From Thunnus maccoyii (lineage: Eukaryota > Chordata > Actinopteri > Scombriformes > Scombridae): a stretch of 64,000 nt of DNA. Positions 52,102 through 63,645 of the stretch are shown here, piece after piece; the first letter of the stretch is position 1; every line of letters starts with the position of its first letter. The position numbers were made by a program, and so were the translations under genes. The stretch covers positions 7,620,001 through 7,684,000 of the forward strand of contig NC_056538.1 in assembly GCF_910596095.1 (NCBI RefSeq), in the 5' to 3' direction. Under the pieces are notes generated by a model that saw only the letters and a program-made list of their open reading frames with translations, did no database searches and was not told the origin of the DNA.

Positions 52102-53035
52102 GTTTGTCTTGTGTCTGATGTTACATTCACGGAGCGTGGGAATAATTGAACTCTATGTAGGGCTTATGGTCACCCTTTGTGCATGCACTTCGAAATATTT
52201 GCACATGAATCCGTGTTTCGATAATATATCACCTAAATTAAGTGATATTATGACATTGATGGAATTCACAGTTCTTTTTTTACAGCCGTCTTCAAGGAAC
52301 CAGGGAGCATTATTTATGTTTCTACACGGTCGTATCTACCTAAAATGCAGCATGAATGCGGAAATGAGTAAAATAAAGCATTACCAATCTGCTGTTTGTT
52401 TTTAGTTTAAACACATAGTAGCGGCTTAAAACGCATAATTTCAAAGAGGGTGAGCGGGGGAAGGTTTTAATTTTTCGAGTGGCAGAAAACGAGACTGCTC
52501 CAAAACAATCGTCACGAGCTAAAGGTCAGCCAATCAGATGGGCGGAAGTTTAACGTTGCGGTAATCCGGTTCAGACATGACAAGTGCGGCCGACTGAACC
52601 TGACCTCACTCCTGATTTTTCTGCCCTGCAGGCTCTGAAAACTACACTTTGCACCGTTTCCCCGCTGAGCCGGACGCGTGTGCTACATGCCACGGTGGAC
52701 TGATGTGTGTTACGACCAGACGCTTTTGTGCAGGAGGAGATTTTTTCCCCTTTGTGAGCTAGTTTGGTCCGTCAGTCAGCGGGGATGTTGTGCGTGGGGG
52801 AGCTGGATGAGCAGCGAGTAGCCTGACGCGTCCTCTCACCGCAGGCCGGACGGAGTGTTTCAGCTGAGCCCGGAGGACCCAGACACTCAGATGGGAGCCA
52901 GGAAAGCCTCGGGAAGCTTGTGCTAATAAACGGGGTGCTTGGATACAGATAGCCTGCTCCAAACTGCCTCACCAATTCCTGCTGAAAGTGAGACCCGACC
53001 AGCCTTCACGGTGGAAACGAGAAGAAGAGCAAAGG
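52102..53035. promoter_or_regulatory. Shared promoter and klhl 5' UTR exon
   Basis: sars2 (minus, ATG at 52101) and the KLHL gene (plus) diverge from this interval. A CCAATCA box (52530-52536) and an ETS-type CGGAAGT (52543-52549) sit together at the start of a CpG-rich stretch that continues to about 52960. A donor (AAAG|GTAGTG) near 53035 would end a non-coding first exon of the KLHL gene. No TATA box is seen. This fits a bidirectional CpG-island promoter. Confidence 0.55.
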
Positions 53036-53423
53036 TAGTGTCAGCTCCAAATGTAACATCTTACCGGTGAACTGCAACAACAGGATTTTGCTTTGTATGT
53101 GCCATTTATCATAACCAGTCTTTTATGAAGACATCCCTCTAGCAATGGATATGAAAGCATACTGTAACATACTGTAAATCTGTAGCAAATCATTTTCACT
53201 CTGCTTTAAATTAAGTTGCACAATACTCATAAGCTATGAGGAACTTCATCTCAAAAAGCAACAATTTTTCACAGAGATTGGTGTTATCTGGGTCATATCT
53301 GCACCAGGCCTCTGTCTATAACACACAGGCCTGTGTCTGTGTTGCAGATAAGGCCTTTGCATGCATTAAGGTTAAAGTGTTAAACCCGTTTGCTCACTTT
53401 GTATGCATAATGCATGTGTGTAA

Positions 53424-53429
<6 letters not shown>

Positions 53430-53461
<32 letters not shown>
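53430..53461. repeat. (GT)n next to a splice acceptor
   Basis: About 32 bases of GT repeat end 18 bases before the acceptor of the first coding KLHL exon (AG at 53478-53479). Confidence 0.95.
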
Positions 53462-53464
<3 letters not shown>

Positions 53465-53479
53465 GGTACTGTACCTCAG

Positions 53480-56419
53480 ATGAATGCTGTGCGGGGGGGC
53501 ACAGTCACCTGGCGTCCCCAGCCGTGGCAGGATGGGGACGGGGGAGGAGGGGAGCCTCTGTCAGACAGCGACTCGGAGGAGGAGGACTTCCCCGATGACA
53601 GCACCACACCGTTGGGAGACTACATCACACATGGTGAGACAGAAAGAAAGAGGCTAAAGAGTGGGGGGATTGTCCCCTCAAGGACAGTAATTAGTCCCTT
53701 TTACTCATTTCCTGTTTTCCCCCTCCTGTCACCTGTGCTCTATACCTTCCCCTTCTGCTCTAATTTGTCCCCTCTTCCGTCCTCACTCTCTTCTGTGTTT
53801 CTCTTGTGTGTTTTAAGGATTGAAGCAGCTCCTGGATGCTCAGCAGCTGTGTGATGTTACTCTGCTTGTTGAGGGGAAAAAGTTCATGTGTCACAGGTAT
53901 GCCTGCCTTATCTTACAGAGCAGTGTGGTGATGGACTCACTTTACTTACGTGCACTACTGATGGGTGGGATACTACTGAGGGGAGCATGTCAGCCAGGGC
54001 TGCAGCTAACAAATATTTTTGCACTGTTAGTTATTTAGAGATGCTTTTGTGATAATCAGTTATGTCCTCTATCAAATGTACAAATAATGACATGCCAATT
54101 GCAAGTTGGCAGAGCTGTCATGTCTCAGAAGGATGCTATGTCTTATCACCAGTCAGTTTAATATTTCAGTATCAAGTATTTAGTATTATTACTTGATAAG
54201 TGGTTATCAGAGTTGCAAGTATGGGTGAGACTGTCAGACTTTTGAAGACAGGGAAATGTTTCTTGCAGTGAAAATTCTTCCCGTGAAAGTCACTTGTAGC
54301 TTTTGTTTGACATCAAAGAGGTGAAATGACAAGGAGGGCCTGCCAGGTGCAGAGTTAAATTTTGGTTCGACAGTAAGTTACTTCTTGTGAATACATAGAG
54401 AAACTAACAGTATTGTGCAGAAATGTGAACTGACTTTCCGTCCACAGAAGCAGTTATCTTCTATACTCCTCATCCTCTCCCTCTTTAGAGTCCTCTTGGC
54501 AGCTGTGAGCCCGTACTTCCGGGCCATGTTCACCAGTCCTCTCGTGGAGTCTCGCCTCACTGAGATCCGACTGGAGGAAGTGACGCCGTCTGTCATGGAG
54601 ACTGTCATTCAGTTTGTGTACACCGGTGAGGCGGGGCTCTCTCTGGACACAGCTGAGGATCTGTTTGTGGCCGCCAACCGGCTTCAGGTCATGCCCCTGC
54701 AAGACCTGTGCTCCAGGTAAATCTGCTGAGTGACAGATAATCATACAGTCTAATTTAGTTATGATATGATATGATATGATATTTGGCTTCAGTTAATATA
54801 CACCAGTTCCTGTCGTTTGGATCTGGTCTCCTTTCTTCTCTCCTTTTTTCTCTATATCGCTCTTCTCTTCCTCTCCCCCTGCTGTTTTCCTCCACTCTTA
54901 TCTCTCCAGGTTTCTATTTGAGCACCTCTCAGTGGATAACTGCCTGGGGATGTACTCTCTGGCTCGCTCTCACCACGATCAGCTGCTTCTGCGTGCCTCC
55001 CTGAGGCTGGTAGCTCAGCACTTCCCCCGGGTGGCCCGGCAGAAAGACTTCCTCCTGCTAGACCACGGCACCTTAGGCAGCCTGCTGAGCTCCGACCGCC
55101 TTGGGGTGGACTCTGAGGCGGAGGTCTACGATGCAGCACGCCGCTGGGCAGAGCACCAGCCCCTGGATCGCTACGCTCACATGCCAGCACTTCTTCACCA
55201 CCTGCGGCCAGGACTGCTGTCACAGGAAGAGAGCCGAAGACTCAGCCAGGAGTTGGGCCCCGCTGCAGCTGGTGAGGGCCTTGGGGGGCCACTAAGACCA
55301 CGGGAGGGCATGTTTGAGAAAAAAATAGTGTGTGTGGACCTGACACCTCGGGAAGATGAGAATTTAGCTGCAAGAGACTACACAGTGGACTGCTTTGATC
55401 CCCGGACAGGGAAGTGGGAGAAGTTAGCAGCGCTGGGTTCACTGGTGAGTCCTGGCTGCACGGCTGTGGGTGACAGGCTGTTTGTAGCTGGAGGGATTCT
55501 ACGGACAGGCTCTGTGTCTGCAGCGGTGCATGAATATGATGCTGTATTGGACCGCTGGATAGAGCGGCCTTCGATGGTCCAGCCCCGGGCTATGCTAGGC
55601 CTCCTGGGCTGTGGAGAGTCACTCTATGCCTTGGGTGGCAGTAACCGCTCAGCCCTACTTGACTCCAGTGAGATCCTGGATCTGGCTACACTTCAGTGGG
55701 TTCCCGGGCCGCGGTTACCGCTCCCTCTGCGCGCTTTCGCCTGTGCAGCACTGCGTGGACGACTCTATCTTCTAGGTGGAACCACACTTGAACAGAACCG
55801 GGCTGTGGTTCACTCTGTGGTTCACTCAGGGGTGCTTATTTATCACACCTTGACAGACTGCTGGACACGTGTGGCACTTGACTCTGGCGCAACCTGCCTC
55901 GCTGGAGGTGTGGCGGTGCGAGGAGGAGTCTGTGCAATCGGGGGATACATGAGGGATACCACCAAGTTCCTGGATGGAAACTACACCAATCTGGAGACTT
56001 TAGACGCCACTGGGCGTGTGCTGTTTTTCAGAGAGGGCCGGGGGTCTGGAGTAGAGAGGGAGGTGACCGGCGGAGGAGTGATGGTCACTGCGGAGCAGCG
56101 AGGGGGTGCAGGTGGTGGAAGCGACCGAGCCCCAAGCCCTGTGGTTTTTCCTGGTCTGCCACGGCGGATTGCAGCTGGGGGGGTGGCCAGGTGGAAACGG
56201 AGGATTTATGTGTTGGGTGGGGAAAACGGCTCGCGGTTCTATGACAGTGTCTACTGTTGGAAGCCCGGCTGGCGGAGCTGGGTCCAGAGACGTGAGAAAC
56301 TCCCTGGAGACACTGGAGGGGTGAGCCAGTTTGGGTGCACCACTCTAAAATTCCCCAAGAAACACATCCTGTCCAGACTGAGACTAGCCAAAGAAAACTG
56401 CAAGAAGGCCGCTGACTAG
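53480..56419 (+). CDS. Kelch-like (BTB-BACK-Kelch) protein
   Basis: Exons: 53480-53633, 53818-53896, 54489-54716, 54910-56419; 1971 nt, 656 aa. KLHL proteins are usually substrate adaptors for cullin-3 ubiquitin ligases. An acidic N-terminal extension (residues 25-41, EPLSDSDSEEEDFPDDS) has Ser28, Ser30 and Ser32 in casein-kinase-2-like contexts. The BTB domain begins near residue 53 (LLDAQQLCDVTLLVEGKKF, HRVLLAAVSPYFRAMFTS, VIQFVYTGEAGLSL). The BACK domain covers about residues 155-265 (HLSVDNCLGMYSLA, VYDAARRWAEH). Kelch blades carry Gly-Gly motifs FVAGG, YALGG, YLLGG, CAIGG and YVLGG, with a long Gly-rich insert between the last two. The C-terminus (QFGCTTLKFPKKH) vaguely resembles the gigaxonin ending GCAALRI, but I cannot assign a KLHL number. 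The ATG lies exactly at the exon start; an in-frame ATG upstream would read through a GT repeat and is unlikely. Confidence 0.9.
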
Positions 56420-59291
56420 CTTGACAGGGAGACGAGTCGAGGCAGCCGTTCATGTGACACAGAGATGAGCTCCAGGCTGAGTTTGAATGAGCTCCTCCTT
56501 GACCTCAAGATATGTTGGTGTTGAGTTGAAGTCACAAGGAAAAGACCATTTTATACATTCTGAGAGCAACAATGGACTCAATGCAGACAGATCTTGTTAA
56601 TTTTATTATAGTAGATCGTCAAATGTACAGGCAGAGAGCAGGTGGGGCCAGAAACAGGGTCAAAGTCAGGCAACACGCACCTGAATGTAACCTAATTTCT
56701 ATATCTCAGAACAACAAAGTCCTTAAGTGAGAGAAAAGGGCCTTTTTAATTGTTTTCTCAAAGTGTAACATTATTTTCAGCTTTTTGCCAGTGTAATATT
56801 TTTTCATGGCTGTCAGGAAATCATTCCAAAGCAGCGGACTCTAGTTTAGTCAAAAAGATATGCACATTCTTACAGACTGCTATGTTCCACTTTCAAACAA
56901 CTTTTATTAGAGACTGAAATGCAGATATTTGTGATGTAGGATAAATGGCTTGGGTTGTGTTCTTTACTTCTGAAATGTAGTAAGTCAGTTTTTAAAAATT
57001 TAAATGCATTTTCTGTTGCAAAGAGTGTGATAATTGTGATAATTATAAGTTTCATCTGTTTTTCACGTTAGATGTTTTTGAGAGTAAGCATGTCCTTGTT
57101 TCCTGCATAATGTAGGCCGTTGTTAGTGCAATTAAAGGCTATACCGATAACTTGACATGAGAGGAAACACAGCCCAGCAAACACATCATAACATCAACAT
57201 ATTTTTTTCACTGGGCCAAGAAATGTTTTTCTTGATGAATTTTTATTATAAAAGCAGTGCAGGGTTACATTTTCTGTTCTGTCTGTCTTTGTCATAATAC
57301 TTGAAGCCCGTCATAGGAAAGACTGAGCAGTTTCTCATCCCAGGAAAAGTCAGTCCCTGTACTGATATCTCAGTTCATACTCTTATTTAAATGAAGGACA
57401 TCAGTCTTGTGTTTTATGTGACAACTCGTACGTTTCAGTGGCTCACTCGTTCAATGTTCATCCTTCACATCAGGACAGTCTGATCTACCTGTCCCAAGAT
57501 GCTCCTTGGTGATGGTGCAGGGACTAGATTGAACTATTGCAAGCCTTACCGGCCTCACTACACATACAGTCAAACCCTTCCTGTGGATCCAGAATGGCAG
57601 CTTATGTGTTTAACACGGGCCAGAAAGCATCTTTTAACCTGGTAGAAACTGTTCTTATGTTTGGTGTTTTGAATGCTCTTAAGGTGCTGTCTAGTCAAAG
57701 AAGTGGAACATAGCAGTGGAAGAAATGTGCAGATAGGGCTGGATGAAATGGAAAAAATGACATATGATAGTCAGATCACCTCCCAGTCATTCTGGGTGAA
57801 ATCTTACAAAGGAACAGTGTTTTGTTAGTTTCCACAACAAAATGTATCTATTTATGGTATTTAAAAGATCCCACTGTAAAATTACAGTGATACATTCATA
57901 GGGGTGTCGTGCAGCCCAATGTGAGGATGACCTTCATTATCTTCGTGTCTGGACTGTCGCTCTAACCAGCAACCTTACAAAACCTTCAAGCCAGTTGTCT
58001 TTACTTGATTCAGCAGCTGTGTCAATTTTTTTTGTTTCAGTTGCTCCAGCCATAGGACTTTTTTGAATGTAGTTTGCACGGAGGTTATGAATTATCTGAA
58101 CACATTAGCATTGCACCTTATTTATTAAAGTGTTTTTTTTGTTTTTTTTTAAAGGTTTTAGTTTTTTTGAAATGGTAACTTACTCTGACTGCAGTGCTCA
58201 GACATTATGTAGGATGGCAAGCTTAGACAGGCCTGTCGAATAGAATCTGATGTATTTAGATCTGAAAGATGCTGAGGTTGGTAAAGTAACTCAATTCCAA
58301 AATTCCAGCTTAATGAAAGGTAGAAAGCTTGCCCAGAAATGTAAGCACATTGTTTTGTTGCAAGCCGCTATGTTTTCTTTGCTCTGTTCTCTTGTTTTCC
58401 TTTTTATTTATTCAAATTGATCAAATCCAGATACTCCTGCTGGAGATACAAGCATATGAGAAATGCCACCAGCTGTGTCTGAAAATGGAAAACTTTTTAC
58501 CAATGTCGTCATTACTTCATTGCCAAGATTGCAAATTATCAATCAGGGCCATAAAATATAAACTATGAACTTTTTGCCATTACAGGAATTGAAGACACTT
58601 AATGCTTCATGTCAGGAATATATACATTGCACCACTGCATGCCAGACATTAACTTTATTCCTAAATGTGACTTCATGATTAGTGAACAAGATTCACTATC
58701 AATTTAAAATCAGATATTAAGATGTATACAGGATGTGTTTCTGTAATTGCAAAATTAGATTTTTTCACCCCCAATTCTGACTGAGAGCAACAAAGCAGAT
58801 TTATTTATTTTATTTTATTTATTTATGTTTACTGAAACAGTAAATCAATGTCAGTCAGAAAACTAACAGTTTAGACCCGTTACAAAGTATTAATTAATTT
58901 TCTCGCATAAACTAACCGTATCGCAGACCATTCATGAGCCAGGAGCACTGAAGCCAAATTCATGCATCTTCCTTAAGAAGAGTCAAGTTAATCTCAAAAC
59001 TCAGCTTTCCACCGCTTCACTCTATATCATACAGGATCAACACACTGTCTCTCAACCAATAAAATCAATAGTACATTTCATCATTTTCAGTCAAACCATA
59101 GTCCCAAGTAGAACTTTCCAAAGTGTTACAATGAGTTAATCTCCCTCGAGGACAGAAGTGGAACTTCCCTAACTTTCCCAGCTAACAGCAGATGTTTAAC
59201 ACGTTAACTGACATTTGAACTGCTTTCATTTATTTGCTCTTCAAACTGACATTTCAGCTGTTTTCATCTCTTGCTCTTATCCAAAAGCGGT

Positions 59292-59660
59292 GAGTCAAGA
59301 GCAACTGGACCTGTTGTAGATTCTTGGAAGTTTCACCTCTCATCCAAAGGGCTTGTCATGTGACTTTAACAGCTGTCACATGATGGATAAGAGGACTAAT
59401 GAACCACATGTGACCTCAACGACCTTGAAGGTGTAAACGACCCTACAGAGGTTAAATACCTGGGACATCCCACCCGTCAGTCATAACTGGAGAAGCTTTT
59501 TGGATGGGAAATGTCTTCAGGAAGTCCAGTTGCTCTCGACTTCACGACATCTGACAACACGTCAACTGCTTTCAATGGTTACACATCAATTTACATTTCA
59601 ATTTTTCTTCAAAATCACGCTTCAACTGCTTTCAGTGGTTACACATCAACTTTCAGCGAT
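59292..59660. repeat. Imperfect foldback repeat plus short tandem duplication
   Basis: 'agagcaactggacctg' (near 59297) and 'ctctcatccaaagggctt' (near 59337) recur in inverted form as 'agctttttggatgggaaa' (near 59493) and 'gaagtccagttgctctcga' (near 59521). Between them is a small stem, tcatgtgac/gtcacatga. Immediately after, 'caactgctttcaatggttac' plus 'acatcaattt' at about 59563 repeats with two changes at about 59624. This resembles a common teleost repeat; family not identified. Confidence 0.55.
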
Positions 59661-61091
59661 TCAGCTTTTTTTTTAGCTTCTTTTAGTAGTTTTTTAGTAT
59701 TTTGATTGCAACTTTAACTGTTGCAGTATTTCATCTGTTTTCAGTGTTTCAATGACAAAATTTCAGCAGTGAGCACATGTACATTTTCTTTAGAAATTTT
59801 AACCATTTCTAGTGGATGCATAAAATCAGTCAGTCAGTATTTTTTAAGTGTCTTCCATGATATCTTTTCATTTTCTTGTTCAGTGTACTCAGGCGGGCTT
59901 TGATATGTGAAGATGTAGTGGTGTATCGATACATAAAAACGTCACTTGTGCTTCTTTCTGCCTTTCAATCTGCCAGTGCCATTAGCAGATATAGCAGGGG
60001 TGACTCTGTGTTAGATGGGGGGGCTCTTTTTTTGCCCCCACTGGTGGCTCAGAGAAGGTCATTGGGGCAAGTCATTGATTTAAAAAGGACATGCTTATCT
60101 TTAACTCCTGGTGATAGAGTGTTACCCAGCAGTAGCAGAGTTATGGATTCATGCTCCATCTCTGTAGTGGTGCTGCCCTCCTGTACAGAGAAGCCTGAAG
60201 CCCTGTTCATGAAAAGTTAGAGGGCAGCTGGGATGTTTGGGCTCGTGACATTTGATATTCAAGGATTGATACCTGCTGAGTATGATGCAATCTGTACTGT
60301 GTGGATCACCAAAATGCATTTAAAGGATGAGAAGGAAAATAGTTAGTAAGGTTCCTGAAGTTTATTTCAGTAGGAAGTTCACTAGTTGAGCACACAATGA
60401 AGACAGTTTTTTGTCATTTTGGTTAAGAGGTGTGAGTTTAAGTTTGTGTTTATAGGAAATAAATATCACGCTGTCTGTGTTAAATACCACGACATGCTCT
60501 GAATTTCCCCCCTGAAATGTCAAATGAATTGAATTTCTTTTACTTTGTGTGCTTACAGCTTGTATGAAATGTGAAAAGTGACTGTGTACGCATGCACGTT
60601 TTCTATGCTGAGGCGTAAATCTGTTCAACACAAGCTCTTTGCACACATACTGTACACAGCCACATTCTGTATGTCCATTCAGAGAACTAAAGCTGCCCTC
60701 ATTTGTACAATCTAATGAAATTTGTGAACTGAAAGGCAAATGGATGTTTTGATGAGATAAACGATTAAAGGACTATTTGCTTACATGTTTTTATTGGTGA
60801 CTTTATTACAGCAGCACTACAATCAGTGATCACATTGGGAATCAAATGTCTACATTCCTGCATGTAAAATGGTGAAAAAGCAGTGAAACTACATGAGTGA
60901 AAGCATTCTGGTAGAAAACATTTCTCGTGGTTTGATGTTAATAATTACTCAAATTAATAAACTGCTGAATCTGCCCATTGTTGCTGCTGGCCAAAGTTCT
61001 CACTTGGACTGACCACTGCAGTCCTGCTGCCCATACATCAGTCAGCCAGAGATACAGTATTTGTTCTCTTGTAAGTATTCGGTTCTATTAC

Positions 61092-61099
61092 TATATAAG
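61092..61099 (+). promoter_or_regulatory. Candidate TATA box of slc5a2
   Basis: TATATAAG stands about 100 bases before the slc5a2 ATG and would place transcription start near 61120-61130. A non-coding upstream exon is equally possible, since TTTTTGCAG at about 61110-61118 could be an acceptor. Confidence 0.3.
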
Positions 61100-61196
61100 T
61101 TTGGGTGTTTTTGCAGATGATAGTCGTTATTTTAAGGCTCTAATCTCCATTGGAAGCAAAGCTAGTGTATACAGTATACAGTTATTGAGTAGAACA

Positions 61197-63645
61197 ATGG
61201 AGGAACTCTCATCAGACAAGGTGATCATCAACAACCCAGCAGACATCATTATCATTGTTGGATATTTCATCACGGTCATTGGTGTCGGCATTTGGGTGAG
61301 TGCACCTGTGTTAGTCTGTGTGTGTAATTGAGTGTAATAATCAGTAGGTTTTGATAACTAATTAAAATATAAACAGTATATCACCATAAGACATGTATGT
61401 CATATTCTTGTATGTATAAGCAGGAACAAATAACATTGCATTTGTGATAATATCAGATTTTTCCTCATTGTGTTTCAGTCCATGTTTCGAACCAATCGTG
61501 GGACAGTTGGAGGATATTTCCTGGCAGGGCGGACCATGACCTGGTGGCCGGTGAGTTCAATGTAAAGTTACACTGACAAACATATAGGCTGATATTACCT
61601 TATTAGTATCAGCATATGTGTATAATATAATAGGAAGTTGCTAATTTAGAGTGTTGCCGTTACATTGTCCACCAGAGGGTGCTGACAAGTTTATTTTTCA
61701 ACTAAATCTCACTCAGTATGCTACATATCTTTAAAAAATAAAAAAATCCCCACTCAGGAGGCCTACTATGACCCCAGCATGCCTCCCGTCACAAAAGGCC
61801 TCGTCCTCCACTGCAAGCCAATCACTGAACGCATTCACAAAGCCTTCAGAGACCAGAACAAGTATAAGGAAATCTTATCTTAATTAAAACTGCTTATTGA
61901 AGTTTTTAGATTTTGTAAACTCTCAAATATCAATATCTGTATCTGCTTCAGAAATCCAGTATAGGCCAGGCTCTAGTTCAGTAAAATCAGTCTGCTTGAA
62001 CTTTGAGATGACAGGATTATCTTTAGGTTCAATTCTTCCTGTGATGGAAGAAAGGATGTAGACCTAAAGTCATCTCCTTTTGGATCTTCTTAAGTAAAAA
62101 AGAAAAGAGACAATACATAGCTCAATTTTGAAGATTTTGTGGGGTTCACTATGCACTCATTTCTCAGTTTTGTGCATTTCTGTTACCCACATATGTGATT
62201 TTTCTTCTGTGCTATTTTGTGTTCTTTTTTTATTCAGGTTGGTGCATCTTTGTTTGCCAGCAACATTGGTAGTGGTCATTTTGTCGGCTTGGCAGGCACT
62301 GGAGCAGCCAGCGGCATCGCTGTGGGAGGGTTTGAATGGAATGTAAGTCACACTGTATACTTCCATCCTGTTGAACTCTGCAGTTTAGTTACACATTAAT
62401 CACCACCTTGAAACATCAAATCAATACATAAATGACCTTCATAACAAGGAGATACTGAATCTAATTTATGGTGCCACAAATTAAATGTCATTGAGAGTGA
62501 ACTACAGTAGGAGAAGGAATAGTCTAACATGTCATATGTTGTATGTTGTGTCAGGCTCTGTTCATTGTGCTGCTGCTCGGCTGGCTGTTTGTACCCGTCT
62601 ACCTCACAGCTGGGGTAAGTAGCTCAGGCTGTATGATAATTTCAGTTCACATTCACTGATTTCCTATATTAATATACAGTGTGCTGTGTTAGGTGATCAC
62701 GATGCCCCAGTACCTAAAGAAGAGGTTTGGAGGGACCAGAATCAGCCTCTACCTCTCTGTTATCTCCTTGTTCCTCTACATTTTCACCAAGATATCAGTG
62801 AGCCATAACGTCTGAGAAAACACAATCAGAGGAATATACTGTTTGTATTTCTTTTCCTCATTGCTGATTACTCTGTCCATCTCTCCAGGTGGACATGTTT
62901 TCAGGAGCCGTGTTTATCCAGCAGGCATTAGGGTGGAACATCTATGTGGCCGTCATCGCCCTCCTGTTAATCACAGCCTTGTACACTGTTACAGGTATGT
63001 GAGTGAATGTGTGTTTATGTATTGAACCTGGTCCATGAAGTTATTTTTCTTAAAGGGCAGTCCACCAATTTTACACGTGGAGTACAACCCTGAAAATAAT
63101 CAGTTTACTTTACTGTACGTACAGAAACTGATTATTTTCAGCTTGCAAAAATAGTTGTATAATGTCTCGTGTGGCTCTGAAGGTAGCACTGAAGTTGAGA
63201 AAATAACAATGATCATGTCATAGTGATGTCATCACGGTTACCTTGGCATGGGATTCACATTCCTGCGTCACAAACTGGAAATGTGTAGAGTTTGAAAGAT
63301 GTGGACATTTAGGCACAGAGGGTTTAATGAAAATATGCTATTGGTTGCATTGTGGGAAATGTAGGATCCAGTGTTTATGTGGCTAAAAGTCTGGATATCT
63401 CAGCATCTGCTGCTTCAATTTTGATCATTCTTTTTTTTTTAGTCTGTCTCTTGCAAACCCCTCAACTTTATGGAAGTGCAATACCAAATCACTGGAGTAC
63501 ATTTCAAGATTTCTGTTGGTATGTGTATTTTAAGGTGTTTGTGTGCGTGTGTGTGTATCACCAGGTGGCCTAGCTGCTCTGATGTTCACTGACACAGTTC
63601 AGACCTTTGTCATCATTGCTGGAGCCTTTGTCCTAACCGGCTTTT
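61197..63645 (+). CDS. slc5a2: Sodium/glucose cotransporter 2 (SGLT2 type), 5' part
   Basis: Seven coding exons before the window ends: 61197-61295, 61479-61550, 62238-62342, 62555-62614, 62693-62797, 62889-62994, 63565-63645 (628 nt, about 209 residues). The family couples glucose uptake to sodium across apical membranes, chiefly in kidney. The start [17 protein letters not shown] and the blocks [85 protein letters not shown] and [17 protein letters not shown] follow SLC5A2 residue by residue and fit SGLT1 less well ([20 protein letters not shown] versus EYL/ADIFSGAIFINLALGLN). These cover roughly the first five transmembrane helices and the first sodium- and sugar-binding segments. The last exon ends in phase 1 at a GTAAGT donor, so the gene continues past 64000. 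Translation from the ATG at 61197 matches the family start. Confidence 0.93.
61758..61883 (+). other. Coding-like segment of unknown identity in slc5a2 intron 2
   Basis: An acceptor-like CCCCACTCAG ends at 61757. It is followed by a 41-codon open frame starting [20 protein letters not shown], ending QNKYKEILS and TAA. Composition is much more codon-like than the surrounding AT-rich intron. It begins in phase 0, the same phase in which exon 2 ends. I do not recognise the peptide. It could be an alternative terminal exon, an exon fragment of another gene, or a piece of a mobile element. Confidence 0.35.
63090..63141. repeat. 17-bp perfect hairpin (MITE-like) in slc5a2 intron 6
   Basis: The arms ctgaaaataatcagttt (63090-63106) and aaactgattattttcag (63125-63141) are exact reverse complements. 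The 18-base spacer contains the CTGTACGTACAG palindrome. The flanking text (tccaccaattttacacg, then gatgtcatcacggttacc near 63225) resembles a short non-autonomous fish repeat. Confidence 0.85.

Larger units (their letters stand above)
56420..61196. other. Intergenic region between klhl and slc5a2
   Basis: About 4.8 kb without a supported coding exon. The first part should be the KLHL 3' UTR; its end is not fixed. The middle is AT-rich unique sequence. A foldback repeat and a small tandem duplication occur at 59.29-59.66 kb. The open frame at 59876-60220 shows no recognisable domain. Confidence 0.55.

Noticed and set aside
59876-60220. 114-codon plus-strand frame between klhl and slc5a2
   Set aside because: No recognisable domain, no splice partners and adjacent to a foldback repeat; treated as chance.
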